The position numbers and the translations under genes are program-made. Below are positions 43,714 to 54,357 of a stretch of DNA of 64,000 nucleotides, piece by piece (the first letter of the stretch is position 1; the number at the start of each line of letters is the position of its first letter). Location of the stretch: assembly GCA_046351555.1 (NCBI GenBank), contig JAXLYI010000007.1, positions 124,001-188,000 of the forward strand, written 5' to 3'. Source of the DNA: CAISKJ01 sp046351555. GTDB taxonomy: Bacteria > Myxococcota_A > Polyangia > Polyangiales > Ga0077539. Under the pieces are notes generated by a model. It ran no database searches and was not told the origin of the DNA. It saw nothing but the letters and a program-made list of their open reading frames with translations.

Positions 43714-44892
43714 TTACGGGTCGCCGCGGCGGCGCCAGAGCTCGACGCGGCGCGCGTTCGGGTAGTCGAGCAGCACGTCTTCCACGCGGGCGACGCGCCA
43801 CGGCTGGATGACGGAGACGCCGTCCTTGGTGAAGAAGACGCCGGCGAAGAGGTGGACGGCGAGGTGCTCGAGGGCGCCGTCGGCGGCGCGGAAGGCCATC
43901 ACGTCGCCGAAGCGCGCGGGCACGTCGTCGAGGCGCTCGTAGCGCGCGCGCAGGGCGGCCTCCACCGTGGGGAGGTCGGTCAGGCGCTCGCCGGGGTCGC
44001 CGTCTTCGAAGTGGAGCGCCGTCCAGAAGCAGTTGAGGTGGTCTTCGCCGGCCGCCGCCCAGGTGCCGTGGCGGCGCCGCGCGGGCGCGGGCAGCAGGTC
44101 GTCGAGCGGGACGGTCGCGCGCCCCGCGTCGGCCGCGCGGGAGAGCGCCGCGCGCAGGGCCAGGCGCAGGCGGAGCGGGGCCGTCGCCACCAGCCGGTCG
44201 GCCGAGCCGGGCGCGGTCCGCAGGCCGACGTCGAGCGTCCACGGGAGGTGAATCGCCCGCACCAGCGCGCGCCGGTCGTCGTCGGTGCCCACCCGCTCGC
44301 AGGCGGCCGTCAGGTCGGCGAAATGCGTCACGCCGGCGCGCGACCACGAGGCCTGCGCGACGAAATCGCGGGCGGCGGGTGGGAGCCCGGGCGACGCCGC
44401 GAAGGGCGGGCGCGCGGGGAAGCGGCGGAAGGGGAAGGCGTAGGCCGGGTTGAGCGGCGACGCGGCGAGCTCGCCGTAGAAGCCGTCGCGCGCGGCTGGG
44501 TCGACGGCGGCCACCACCGCGGCGGGCGCGTCGACCACGCAGCCGTCACGCGCGCACCGGATGGAGGAGAGCGCGAGCTCGAGCCCCGGGCCGCGGAGCG
44601 CGCGGGAGAGGCGCGCCGCCGTCGCCTCGCGCGACGCCCCGGGGAAGGCCCAGCGCCGCGGGCCGCCGTAGCACCCCTGCTCGTTGAGCATCGATGGCGG
44701 CGGGGTGAGCGGGCGCTCGGCGAAGGTCAGGTCGTCGCGGGTCGCGTGCGCCACGGTGGCGGCCGGCAGCGCGGCGTGGGGCGTGGTGGTGCGCGGCGGG
44801 GCGCGGTGGCGCGACGCGACGAAGGCGACCGTCGTCGCGAGCAGGAGCGCGGCGTAGAGCGTCGGCGCGTTCGCCGGGCGGAGGGAGGCCAC
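43714..44892 (-). CDS. Membrane-anchored NlpC/P60-like protein (putative)
   Basis: A 392-residue protein starting with GTG at 44892. One N-terminal helix (TLYAALLLATTVAFVAS). The C-terminal ~130 residues read GEDHLNCFWTALHFEDG, then RFGDVMAFR, then LEHLAVHLFAGVFFTKDGVSVIQPWR. The Cys, GD and His order and spacing resemble papain-fold NlpC/P60-type peptidases that cut cell-wall peptides. The central part is unassigned. The frame is open upstream, but that stretch overlaps the divergent promoter region and has no signal. The start is uncertain. Confidence 0.55.
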   Translation of the reverse strand: MASLRPANAPTLYAALLLATTVAFVASRHRAPPRTTTPHAALPAATVAHATRDDLTFAERPLTPPPSMLNEQGCYGGPRRWAFPGASREATAARLSRALRGPGLELALSSIRCARDGCVVDAPAAVVAAVDPAARDGFYGELAASPLNPAYAFPFRRFPARPPFAASPGLPPAARDFVAQASWSRAGVTHFADLTAACERVGTDDDRRALVRAIHLPWTLDVGLRTAPGSADRLVATAPLRLRLALRAALSRAADAGRATVPLDDLLPAPARRRHGTWAAAGEDHLNCFWTALHFEDGDPGERLTDLPTVEAALRARYERLDDVPARFGDVMAFRAADGALEHLAVHLFAGVFFTKDGVSVIQPWRVARVEDVLLDYPNARRVELWRRRGDP

Positions 44893-45052
44893 GCCGTTCG
44901 CATCGCAACGGGCGTACCCCGCCTCCCCCCGCGCGACCGCAGCGCCCGCGCCGCACGCCGAGGAACACCGCGCGCCGCGGCGGCCCGCCGCGCGCCGCCG
45001 CCGTTTTCGCTGGTGTTCGCCGGGCGCGCGGATCATGTAACGCGCCCGCGCC

Positions 45053-46999
<1,947 letters not shown>

Positions 47000-47003
47000 C
47001 GGG

Positions 47004-48095
47004 TCAGTACACGGCCATGCCGACGGAGGCCTCGGGCACGTACGCCGCCGGGCGGTCGGACGGTGCCACGCGCGACGCCCCGAGGCGGAGCTGCGCGGTG
47101 AGCCGGGTGGTCAGCGGGAGCTCGAGCTGCACGCCCGCCCGCGCGTACCAGGCGCCGAGGCTCTGCGCGGGGGGGCCGTCGTCGACCACCGCGTAGCCGC
47201 CCGCGCCGACGTACGCGCCCACGTGCGTCAGCGGCATCACCTGCGCCTCGACGCCGCCGCCCGCGAGCACCTGGCCGCCCGTCGTGGCGACGACGTCCGC
47301 GGTGAGCCCGAGGCCGAACTGCTGGACGAAGAAGCCGCCGACGAAGGTGCGGCCGCCGAAGCCGAAGTGCGTGCTCCCGTCGTCGCGGCCGACGCGCGGG
47401 ACGGCCGCGACCACCGGGCCCGACGAGATCGTGAGGCCCACCCGGTCGAGCGGCGCGCGCCCGAGGCGGAGGTAGCGCTCGTCGCGGCCCTCGTACACCA
47501 CCGCGCCCTGCGAGCGGTCGGCGATCTCGGGCGTCACCGCCGCGAGCGGAACCGCGGTGATCGACCCGTCGGGCTCGTCGACGTAGAGCAGCTCGTCGGG
47601 CGGCAGCCCGAACCACCCGTCGTAGCGGGCCCCCTCCGTCCCCGCGAGCACGAACACCATCACCGCCGCGGCCACCACGACCACCACCACCGCGGCCACC
47701 ACCTCGCCGCCGCGCCCGCCGCCCCCGCCGGAGCCGCCGCCGCTCGAGCTCCCGCCCGAGCCCCCGCGCGAACCCCCGCCGCCCGTCGTGCGGACCGTGT
47801 GCGACGTCCATCGGCCCGGGTTGACGCTCCACGAGCCCGGCACGGTGTAGGAGGTCCCGTTGAAGAGGTACACCGCGGGGACGACCACCTGCTCGCCCGC
47901 GGGGACCACCAGCGCGGGGGCGGGCGGCGCGTCGGAGGCGAGGAGGCGCTGCGTGGCCCGCACCGCCTGCCAGCGCTCGCCCGGCGGGACGCGCGCGAGG
48001 CGCGAGAGCTCGGGCTGGGCGATGCGGTAGCTCGAGGAGAGGCAGCCGACGCAGAGGAGGGAGAGGGCGGCCGCGCGCGGGAAGGGCAGGGTCAC
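47004..48095 (-). CDS. Outer-membrane-type lipoprotein with Gly/Ser loop and TM segment
   Basis: A 363-residue protein starting with GTG at 48095, supported by TACACT 7 bases upstream. Signal AAALSLLCVGC is a lipobox. Residues ~100-135 are Gly/Ser runs, then a Val/Ala-only segment (VVAAVVVVVVAAAVMVFVLAG). The C-terminal ~210 residues alternate beta strands (FVGGFFVQQFGLGLTADVVATTGGQVLAGGGVEAQVM, YVPEASVGMAVY), as in outer-membrane barrels. Function unknown. Confidence 0.65.
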   Translation of the reverse strand: MTLPFPRAAALSLLCVGCLSSSYRIAQPELSRLARVPPGERWQAVRATQRLLASDAPPAPALVVPAGEQVVVPAVYLFNGTSYTVPGSWSVNPGRWTSHTVRTTGGGGSRGGSGGSSSGGGSGGGGGRGGEVVAAVVVVVVAAAVMVFVLAGTEGARYDGWFGLPPDELLYVDEPDGSITAVPLAAVTPEIADRSQGAVVYEGRDERYLRLGRAPLDRVGLTISSGPVVAAVPRVGRDDGSTHFGFGGRTFVGGFFVQQFGLGLTADVVATTGGQVLAGGGVEAQVMPLTHVGAYVGAGGYAVVDDGPPAQSLGAWYARAGVQLELPLTTRLTAQLRLGASRVAPSDRPAAYVPEASVGMAVY

Positions 48096-48102
48096 GCGCG
48101 CG

Positions 48103-48108
48103 AGTGTA
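48103..48108 (-). promoter_or_regulatory. -10-like TACACT before the GTG at 48095
   Basis: Minus-strand TACACT ends 7 bases before the GTG. There is no Shine-Dalgarno. Confidence 0.5.
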
Positions 48109-48129
48109 TCGCGCCACGAGGCCCTGCTG

Positions 48130-48135
48130 TATGCT
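48130..48135 (+). promoter_or_regulatory. -10-like TATGCT before the transaldolase
   Basis: TATGCT ends 9 bases before the ATG at 48145. No Shine-Dalgarno or -35 is seen. Confidence 0.5.
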
Positions 48136-48144
48136 CCGCGCGCC

Positions 48145-48789
48145 ATGAAGTTCTTCATCGACACGGCGGACCTCGACGAGATCCGCAAGGCGCGCGAGCT
48201 CGGCCTCATCGACGGCGTCACCACCAACCCCTCGCTCGTCGCCAAGACCGGGCGGCGCTACCTCGACGTGGTCAAGGAGATCTGCGAGGTGGTCGACGGC
48301 CCCATCTCCGCCGAGGTGCTCTCCGTCGAGTACGACGAGATGATGCGCGAGGCGCGCGAGTGGCAGAAGGTCCACGCCAACGTCGTGGTCAAGCTCCCGC
48401 TCACCCTCGACGGCCTGCGCGCGACGCGGTCGTGCGCGGAGGCGGGCATCGCCACCAACGTCACGCTCTGCTTCTCGGCCAACCAGGCGCTCCTCGCGGC
48501 CAAGGCCGGCGCGACCTACGTCTCGCCCTTCGTCGGCCGCCTCGACGACATCTCCGAGGAGGGCATGGACCTCATCTCGAAGATCGTCACCGTCTACCGC
48601 AACTACGACTTCGACACCCAGGTGCTCGTCGCCTCCGTCCGCCACCCGGTGCACGTCACCCAGGCGGCGCTCCTCGGGGCCGACGTGTGCACCATCCCGT
48701 ACAAGGTGATCGAGCAGCTCGCGAAGCACCCGCTCACCGACGCGGGGCTCGCGAAGTTCGTCGAGGACGCCAAGAAGATCCCGCGGTGA
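48145..48789 (+). CDS. tal: Transaldolase / fructose-6-phosphate aldolase (type 3B)
   Basis: A 214-residue enzyme of the short transaldolase family. MKFFIDTADLDEIR and GVTTNPSLVAK open the barrel, NVVVKLPLT carries the Schiff-base Lys, ATNVTLCFSANQALLAAKAG follows, and YVSPFVGRLDD closes the active site. It transfers dihydroxyacetone units (or cleaves fructose 6-phosphate) in the pentose phosphate pathway. Length is exactly that of the short family. Its TGA overlaps the crcB GTG. Confidence 0.96.
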   Translation: MKFFIDTADLDEIRKARELGLIDGVTTNPSLVAKTGRRYLDVVKEICEVVDGPISAEVLSVEYDEMMREAREWQKVHANVVVKLPLTLDGLRATRSCAEAGIATNVTLCFSANQALLAAKAGATYVSPFVGRLDDISEEGMDLISKIVTVYRNYDFDTQVLVASVRHPVHVTQAALLGADVCTIPYKVIEQLAKHPLTDAGLAKFVEDAKKIPR

Positions 48790-49154
48790 AGGCCGTGCTC
48801 GCCGTCGGCGTCGGGGGCTTCCTCGGCGCGGTCGCGCGGTACCTGGTCGCGCTCGGGTTCGCCCGCGTGTGGCCCCGCCCTTTCCCGCTCGGCACGCTGG
48901 CCATCAACGTCAGCGGGAGCTTCGTGCTCGGGTGGTTCGCGGCCTGGGCGGCCTCGCGCGCGGGCCTCGACCCGGCGTGGCGCCTCGCGGTCGCGACGGG
49001 CTTCGTCGGCGCGTTCACCACCTTCTCCACCTTCGAGTACGAGACGAGGCGCCTCGCCGAGGCCGGCCTCCACGGCCTCGCGCTGCTCAACGTCACGGCC
49101 TCGGTCGCCGCCGGGTACGCCGCGGTCGCCCTCGGCGCCCGCCTCGCCCGGTGA
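48786..49154 (+). CDS. crcB: Fluoride exporter CrcB/Fluc
   Basis: A 122-residue membrane protein with GTG start at 48786 (GTGA overlap). It has four helices, with VGGFLGAVARYLV, PLGTLAINVSGSFVLGW and GFVGAFTTFSTFEYE, the conserved Asn, Gly and Phe-box/TFSTF of Fluc channels that expel fluoride. One gene only, so it would form a homodimer. No fluoride riboswitch is visible upstream because it is coupled to tal. Confidence 0.95.
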   Translation: MKAVLAVGVGGFLGAVARYLVALGFARVWPRPFPLGTLAINVSGSFVLGWFAAWAASRAGLDPAWRLAVATGFVGAFTTFSTFEYETRRLAEAGLHGLALLNVTASVAAGYAAVALGARLAR

Positions 49155-49224
49155 CGGAATCTTCCCCGCGCGTACGGGCTAGTAAAACCGGGGTGTACGA
49201 ATTCAGTGGGGCGCGCGATTGCGC

Positions 49225-49254
49225 TTGCTGGCCTCGCTCGGATTTCTCTACCCT
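49225..49254 (+). promoter_or_regulatory. Promoter TTGCTG-N18-TACCCT for the OmpA gene
   Basis: TTGCTG (49225-49230) and TACCCT (49249-49254) are 18 bases apart. The transcript would start near 49261, leaving a ~45-base leader with a GGAGG site. Confidence 0.5.
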
Positions 49255-49305
49255 GCCGGCAGATCCGCGGCCCCCACGCCGCGACCTTCACGCTTGGAGG
49301 CACCC

Positions 49306-51270
49306 GTGATTCATCGACAGCACCCCCGCCGCGCGCTCGCCGGCGCCGCCCTCGCCGCCGCGCTGGGCCTGTGGGCCGACGCCGCGGGCGCGCAGGACCG
49401 CACCGGCTGGGCGCTCAACCGCTACGACCCGTCGCCGATGGGCGACGCGTTCTTCCTCGCGGAGCACCCGTGGTACTCGAGCACCCGCGTCTTCTCTGTG
49501 GGGCTCTACGGCGACTACGCCGTCAACCCGCTCCAGCTCGTGCGCATCGACCCGACCGGTGCGGCGCAGCCCGCGAAGGACGACCTCACGGGGATGTTCG
49601 TGCTCCACGTCGGGGCGCAGGTGTCCTTCCTCGACCGCGTCGGCGTCCACCTCTCGCTGCCCGTCTCGCTGCTCCAGAGCGGCCAGTCGTCCGGCACGCT
49701 CCCCGCGGTGGGCCCCGCCGACGGCCCCGCGATCGGCGACCTGCGCGCGGGTCTGCGCATCCGGCTCTTCGGCCACGCTGACCGCGACCCCTTCTCGATC
49801 CACGTCGGGGCCAACTTCTTCGCCCCCATCGGCGCGCGCGCCAACAACATGGGCGACGAGAACGTGCGCATCGAGCCCCGGCTCACGCTCGCGGGCCGCG
49901 GCGGACCCATCCGCTGGTCGCTCGGCGGCGGCTTCCAGATCCGCTCCGACATCGACGTCAACAACCTCGCCTTCGGCAACGAGCTGCGCCTCACCGCCGC
50001 GGTGGGCGTCGTGCTCGCCAACGAGCGCCTGATGATCGGCCCGGAGGCCTACTTCTACACCCCGATCCGCTCGTACTCGGGCTCGCAGCTCGCGCTCTAC
50101 GGCGCGACGCTCGACCCCAACCCCACCTTCGACCCCGACCAGTCGGGCGGCGAGGTCTTCCTCGGGGCGAGCTACCTCATCGCGGACGTCTTCCGCGTGG
50201 GCGTCGCGGGCGGCCCGGGCTTCATGAACGGCCCCGGCGTGCCGACCGCGCGCGTGCTGTTCAACCTCTCGTACGCGCCCGTCGCCCGCGAGGCCGCCCC
50301 GGCGGCGCCGCTCGACACCGACGCTGACGGCGTCTTCGACCCCGACGACCAGTGCCCGACCACGCCGCAGGGGCCCAACCCCGACCCGTCGCGCCGCGGC
50401 TGCCCGCTCACCGACACCGACGGCGACGGCGTCTTCGACGGCCAGGACCAGTGCGTGACCGAGCCCCAGGGCGCGACGCCCGACCCCGCCCGCCGCGGCT
50501 GCCCGCTGCGCGACCGCGACGGCGACGGCGTGGTCGACCCCGACGACCAGTGCCCCGACCAGGCCCAGGGCGCTTCGCCCGACCCGTCGCGCCGCGGCTG
50601 CCCCGCCGGCGACCGCGACGCCGACGGCGTGCTCGACCACGAAGACCAGTGCGTCGACGTGCCGCGGATGCCCTTCCCCGACCCGGCGCGCAACGGCTGC
50701 CCCCTGCCCGACGCCGACCACGACCAGGTGCCCGAGCCGCCCGACGCCTGCCCCGGCGTGCCCGGCGTGCCGTCGAGCGACCCGGCGCGCAACGGCTGCC
50801 CCAACACCCAGGTGAGCATCGAGGGCGGGCAGATCCGCATCCTGCAGCAGGTGTTCTTCGACACCGACCGCGACACGATCAAGCGCCGGAGCGACCGGGT
50901 GCTCGCGGCGGTGGCCGACGTGCTCCGCGGCGCGCCGCACATCCGCCGGATCTCGGTCGACGGCCACACCGACAACCGCTCCGACGAGGCCCACAACATG
51001 GACCTCTCCCAGCGCCGCGCGGCCGCCGTCGTCCGCTGGCTCATCGGCCACGGCGTCGAGGAGGCCCGCCTCGAGCCCCACGGGTACGGCCCGACGCGCC
51101 CCATCGACACCAACGAGACCAACGCGGGCCGCAGCCGCAACCGCCGCGTCGAGTTCGTGATCATCGACCCGCCGCAGCCGGCCGTCGCCCCCGGCCCCGC
51201 CCCCGCCCCGGCCGCTCCCGCCGCGCCCCCCGCGGAGGGCGGCCGCCGCCGCCGCCACCGCCGGCACTGA
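49306..51270 (+). CDS. OmpA-family outer-membrane protein with TSP3 calcium repeats
   Basis: A 654-residue protein. I chose GTG 49306 because GGAGG (49296-49300) is 5 bases ahead; it gives a signal peptide ending AAGAQ. Residues ~20-320 form a beta-barrel-type region. Residues ~335-500 carry six TSP3 repeats (DTDADGVFDPDDQC, DTDGDGVFDGQDQC, DRDGDGVVDPDDQC...) that bind calcium. The C-terminus is an OmpA peptidoglycan-binding domain (VFFDTDRDTIK ... ISVDGHTDN ... LSQRRAAAVVRWL ... NRRVEFVI). It anchors the outer membrane to the wall. Confidence 0.93.
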   Translation: MIHRQHPRRALAGAALAAALGLWADAAGAQDRTGWALNRYDPSPMGDAFFLAEHPWYSSTRVFSVGLYGDYAVNPLQLVRIDPTGAAQPAKDDLTGMFVLHVGAQVSFLDRVGVHLSLPVSLLQSGQSSGTLPAVGPADGPAIGDLRAGLRIRLFGHADRDPFSIHVGANFFAPIGARANNMGDENVRIEPRLTLAGRGGPIRWSLGGGFQIRSDIDVNNLAFGNELRLTAAVGVVLANERLMIGPEAYFYTPIRSYSGSQLALYGATLDPNPTFDPDQSGGEVFLGASYLIADVFRVGVAGGPGFMNGPGVPTARVLFNLSYAPVAREAAPAAPLDTDADGVFDPDDQCPTTPQGPNPDPSRRGCPLTDTDGDGVFDGQDQCVTEPQGATPDPARRGCPLRDRDGDGVVDPDDQCPDQAQGASPDPSRRGCPAGDRDADGVLDHEDQCVDVPRMPFPDPARNGCPLPDADHDQVPEPPDACPGVPGVPSSDPARNGCPNTQVSIEGGQIRILQQVFFDTDRDTIKRRSDRVLAAVADVLRGAPHIRRISVDGHTDNRSDEAHNMDLSQRRAAAVVRWLIGHGVEEARLEPHGYGPTRPIDTNETNAGRSRNRRVEFVIIDPPQPAVAPGPAPAPAAPAAPPAEGGRRRRHRRH

Positions 51271-51337
51271 GCGACGCGCGCTCCCGTATCCCGCGCCGGC
51301 GCGACAGTGAAGTGTTCGCGCTGGCTCCGTTCCAGTG

Positions 51338-51343
51338 TACTTT
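51338..51343 (+). promoter_or_regulatory. -10-like TACTTT for the 51409 gene
   Basis: TACTTT in the context GTGTACTTTTC. It would start transcription near 51350, right before the palindrome at 51355. A weak TTCGCG lies 17 bases upstream. Confidence 0.45.
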
Positions 51344-51354
51344 TCGAGCCAGAC

Positions 51355-51376
51355 AGCCGCCCCGCGCGGGGCGGCT
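51355..51376. other. Perfect 22-base palindrome in the leader of the Cys-rich gene
   Basis: AGCCGCCCCGC followed at once by its complement GCGGGGCGGCT. It could be a terminator for the OmpA gene or, given TACTTT at 51338, the 5' stem-loop of the next mRNA. Confidence 0.6.
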
Positions 51377-51408
51377 CCCAGTGCTTCTCAACGACGAGGA
51401 GGTGACAG

Positions 51409-54264
51409 GTGCTTGATCACTCGAAGATGGCGGGCCTGACGCGGCCCGCGCTGCTCGCGGGGCTGCTCGCCCTGGGCGCGGCCTGTACGAGCTCGCCGAC
51501 CCCGACGCCGACCGTGGACGCGGCGCCCGAGGCCGCGGCGGAGGCCGGCATGGACGTGCCCGACGCGCCCTCCCGCTGCACCTCCAACGCGATGTGCGCC
51601 GGGCAGCTCGGGCGGCCGGTGTGCGACGTGGCCTCGGGCAACTGCGTGAGCTGCGCGTCGAACGCGGCGCTCTGCGCGGCGACCGAGTACTGCAACCCCG
51701 CGACGGGGGCCTGCGTGGCCGGGTGCAGCCGCGACGAGGGCTGCGCGGGCGGCGCGGCCGACGGCGGCGTCGACGGCGGGGCCGGCGGCGCGTCGCGCTG
51801 CGACACGGTCACGCACATGTGCGTGCAGTGCGTGACGGACGACCACTGCCCCGCCGGCAGCCTCTGCCGCGGATCGACCTGCGTGGCCGGCTGCGGCCCG
51901 ACGCGCGCGTGCCCCACCGGGCAGTCGTGCTGCGACGGCGCGTGCGTCGACACGCAGAGCAACGTGGCGGCCTGCGGCGCCTGCGGCAACACCTGCCGCG
52001 TGCCCAACGGCGCGCCCTCGTGCGCGATGGGCGCGTGCGGCATCCGCATGTGCACGGCGCCCTACGCCGACTGCGACATGGCCGCGATGAACGGCTGCGA
52101 GGTCAACCTCCAGACCGACCCGCGCAACTGCGGCGCCTGCGGCATGGCGTGCCCGGCGGGCACCAACTCGGTCGGCGCGTGCGTGATGGGCGCCTGCCGC
52201 CTCCAGTGCGCCGAGGGCTTCGTCGACTGCGACATGAACCCCGCCAACGGCTGCGAGGTCGACGCGCGGGCCGACAACAGCAACTGCGGCGTCTGCGGCC
52301 GCACGTGCTCGGTGCGCAACGCGGCGGCCGCCTGCCGGATGAGCTCCTGCGCGATCGCCATGTGCAACGCGGGCTTCGGCGACTGCGACGGCGACTCGAC
52401 CACGGGCTGCGAGACGGCCACCGCGACGAGCCCGCTCCACTGCGGGCGCTGCGGCAACGAGTGCGCCCTGCCCAACGTCGCCGAGCACGGCTGCGCGATG
52501 GGCGCCTGCACGATCGCCGCCTGCTCGCCGGGCTTCGCCGACTGCGACATGAACCCCACGAACGGCTGCGAGGTGAACACCGACACCAGCGGCGCCAACT
52601 GCGGCTCGTGCGGCCGCTCGTGCGGCATGGGCATGTGCAGCCGCGGCGTCTGCACCTCCGTCTGCGGCGGCGGGCGCGGCGACTGCGACGGCAACGTCGC
52701 CAACGGCTGCGAGGCCGACCTCAACACCGACGTGTCCAACTGCGGCGGCTGCCGCGCGCCCTGCGTGGCGGGCCCGCAGGCCACGCCGCGCTGCTCCTCG
52801 GGCGTCTGCTCGATCACCTGCAGCGCCGGCTTCGCCGACTGCGACATGATGGCCGGCGACGGCTGCGAGATCGACACCCGCGTCTCGCAGAGCCACTGCG
52901 GCGGCTGCAACCGCGCCTGCCCCACCGGCCAGGTGTGCAACAACAGCGTCTGCGTCACGCCCTGCCCCGGCGCCCAGACGCGCTGCTCCGGCACCTGCGT
53001 CTCGCTCGCGACGGACAACAGCAACTGCGGCGCCTGCGGCACCGCCTGCCCGAGCGGCTCCACCTGCACCGACGGCGTCTGCCGCTGCGCGATCGGCGCC
53101 GAGGCCCTCGCCGGCGTCCGCTGCGGCTCGGCCTGCATCGACGTGCTCAGCGACAGCAGCAACTGCGGCGCCTGCGGCAACGCCTGCCCGACGGGCTCCA
53201 CCTGCACGCGCGGCGTCTGCCGCTGCGCGATCGGCGGCGTGCCGATCGGCGTGCTCTGCGGCTCCACCTGCGCCGACCCCTTCTCCGACCGCAACAACTG
53301 CGGCCGCTGCGGCAACGCCTGCCCGACGGGCCAGTCGTGCGTGACCGGCACCTGCCGCTGCGCCTCGGGCACCGTCTGCGGCGGCGTCTGCACCGACACC
53401 GACGGCGACACCGCCAACTGCGGCGCCTGCGGGACGCGCTGCATGACCGGCGAGTCGTGCCTCGGCGGCCGCTGCATCAACTTCGGCACCGGCACCTTCC
53501 GCATCGACTCGCTCACCCCCACCGCGTGCAACCTCGTCGAGCACAACACGGTGACGGGCGACGACCGCGGCGGCATCGCCATCTCGTCGACCAACGTGTT
53601 CTACACGGGCGACAGCGCGACGGGCCGCTTCGGGCTCGACCTCTCGGGCGGCGCGAGCGTCGGCCGCCAGTACGACGCCCTCGTCTCCGAGCTCTCGACG
53701 GGCACGATCTACACCTTCGGCTCGAGCGCCACGACCCCCATCGGCAACGGCGGCGGCGCGGCGTCGCACCTCATCCAGATCAACGGCTCGACCGGGGCGC
53801 TCACCTCCACCGCCATCGCGCTGAGCACCACGATCATGCTCGGCAACCAGAGCGGCTTCTTCGCCGGCTCGGGCCGCGTCGGCGTGCACAACGGCGCCGG
53901 CAACCGCGCCTACGTGGTGCTCCTGCCGGCGGGCACCGTGGTCGACCTCGGCGCCATGGCGCTCCCCGCGCACCGCACCTGCGAGAACTGGGCGTACTGG
54001 GGGACGATGGAGTTCTTCGGCGGCGCGACCTACTTCGACATCGTGGGCGACGACTCGATCTACCCGGAGACGACCGTGTTCCGCGTCTCGGTGCCCAGCG
54101 GGACGCGCGCCACCCTGGCGAGCTTCACCAACCTCAGCGAGATGTGCTCGTTCGTCGCCTCGCCCGCCAACCGGCGGTGGTACTGGCACCACGAGGGCGC
54201 GTCGCAGTTCGGCGGCTCCGACGAGTCGATCGGCTACTGCAACGCCACGTACTCGACGCCCTGA
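51409..54264 (+). CDS. Very long Cys-rich repeat lipoprotein
   Basis: A 951-residue lipoprotein. GTG 51409 follows AGGAGGTGA (51397-51405), an ideal ribosome site. Lipobox LLALGAAC. Residues ~50-700 hold dozens of Cys: at least six DCD...NGCE units (YADCDMAAMNGCEV, FVDCDMNPANGCEV, FGDCDGDSTTGCET, FADCDMNPTNGCEV...) alternating with NCGACG/CG-x-CG units, then SNCGACG...CPTG blocks. The last ~250 residues lack Cys repeats and read as a beta-propeller-type or lectin-type domain (GTIYTFGSSATT, ...). Every repeat likely forms a disulfide-bonded module on the cell surface. Ligand unknown. Confidence 0.85.
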   Translation: MLDHSKMAGLTRPALLAGLLALGAACTSSPTPTPTVDAAPEAAAEAGMDVPDAPSRCTSNAMCAGQLGRPVCDVASGNCVSCASNAALCAATEYCNPATGACVAGCSRDEGCAGGAADGGVDGGAGGASRCDTVTHMCVQCVTDDHCPAGSLCRGSTCVAGCGPTRACPTGQSCCDGACVDTQSNVAACGACGNTCRVPNGAPSCAMGACGIRMCTAPYADCDMAAMNGCEVNLQTDPRNCGACGMACPAGTNSVGACVMGACRLQCAEGFVDCDMNPANGCEVDARADNSNCGVCGRTCSVRNAAAACRMSSCAIAMCNAGFGDCDGDSTTGCETATATSPLHCGRCGNECALPNVAEHGCAMGACTIAACSPGFADCDMNPTNGCEVNTDTSGANCGSCGRSCGMGMCSRGVCTSVCGGGRGDCDGNVANGCEADLNTDVSNCGGCRAPCVAGPQATPRCSSGVCSITCSAGFADCDMMAGDGCEIDTRVSQSHCGGCNRACPTGQVCNNSVCVTPCPGAQTRCSGTCVSLATDNSNCGACGTACPSGSTCTDGVCRCAIGAEALAGVRCGSACIDVLSDSSNCGACGNACPTGSTCTRGVCRCAIGGVPIGVLCGSTCADPFSDRNNCGRCGNACPTGQSCVTGTCRCASGTVCGGVCTDTDGDTANCGACGTRCMTGESCLGGRCINFGTGTFRIDSLTPTACNLVEHNTVTGDDRGGIAISSTNVFYTGDSATGRFGLDLSGGASVGRQYDALVSELSTGTIYTFGSSATTPIGNGGGAASHLIQINGSTGALTSTAIALSTTIMLGNQSGFFAGSGRVGVHNGAGNRAYVVLLPAGTVVDLGAMALPAHRTCENWAYWGTMEFFGGATYFDIVGDDSIYPETTVFRVSVPSGTRATLASFTNLSEMCSFVASPANRRWYWHHEGASQFGGSDESIGYCNATYSTP

Positions 54265-54344
54265 GCGTCCCCTCCCCCTCCGCCCTCCCCCTTCCCCCGA
54301 CAGACCCGCCGCGAACCCCCTCCCCGGGGGCGCGCGGCGGGGTG

Positions 54345-54350
54345 TACCGT
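54345..54350 (+). promoter_or_regulatory. -10-like TACCGT before the flavin oxidase gene
   Basis: TACCGT ends 7 bases before the ATG at 54358, with no Shine-Dalgarno. A leaderless transcript is predicted. Confidence 0.5.
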
Positions 54351-54357
54351 CGCGCCC

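Noticed and set aside
48090..48145. Fluoride riboswitch upstream of crcB
   Set aside because: crcB is translationally coupled to tal, and the 50-base gap before tal is too short and lacks the conserved riboswitch core.
49219..49306. Earlier ATG (49219) for the OmpA-family gene
   Set aside because: It would place 29 odd residues before the signal peptide and overlap the predicted promoter; GTG 49306 has a proper GGAGG.
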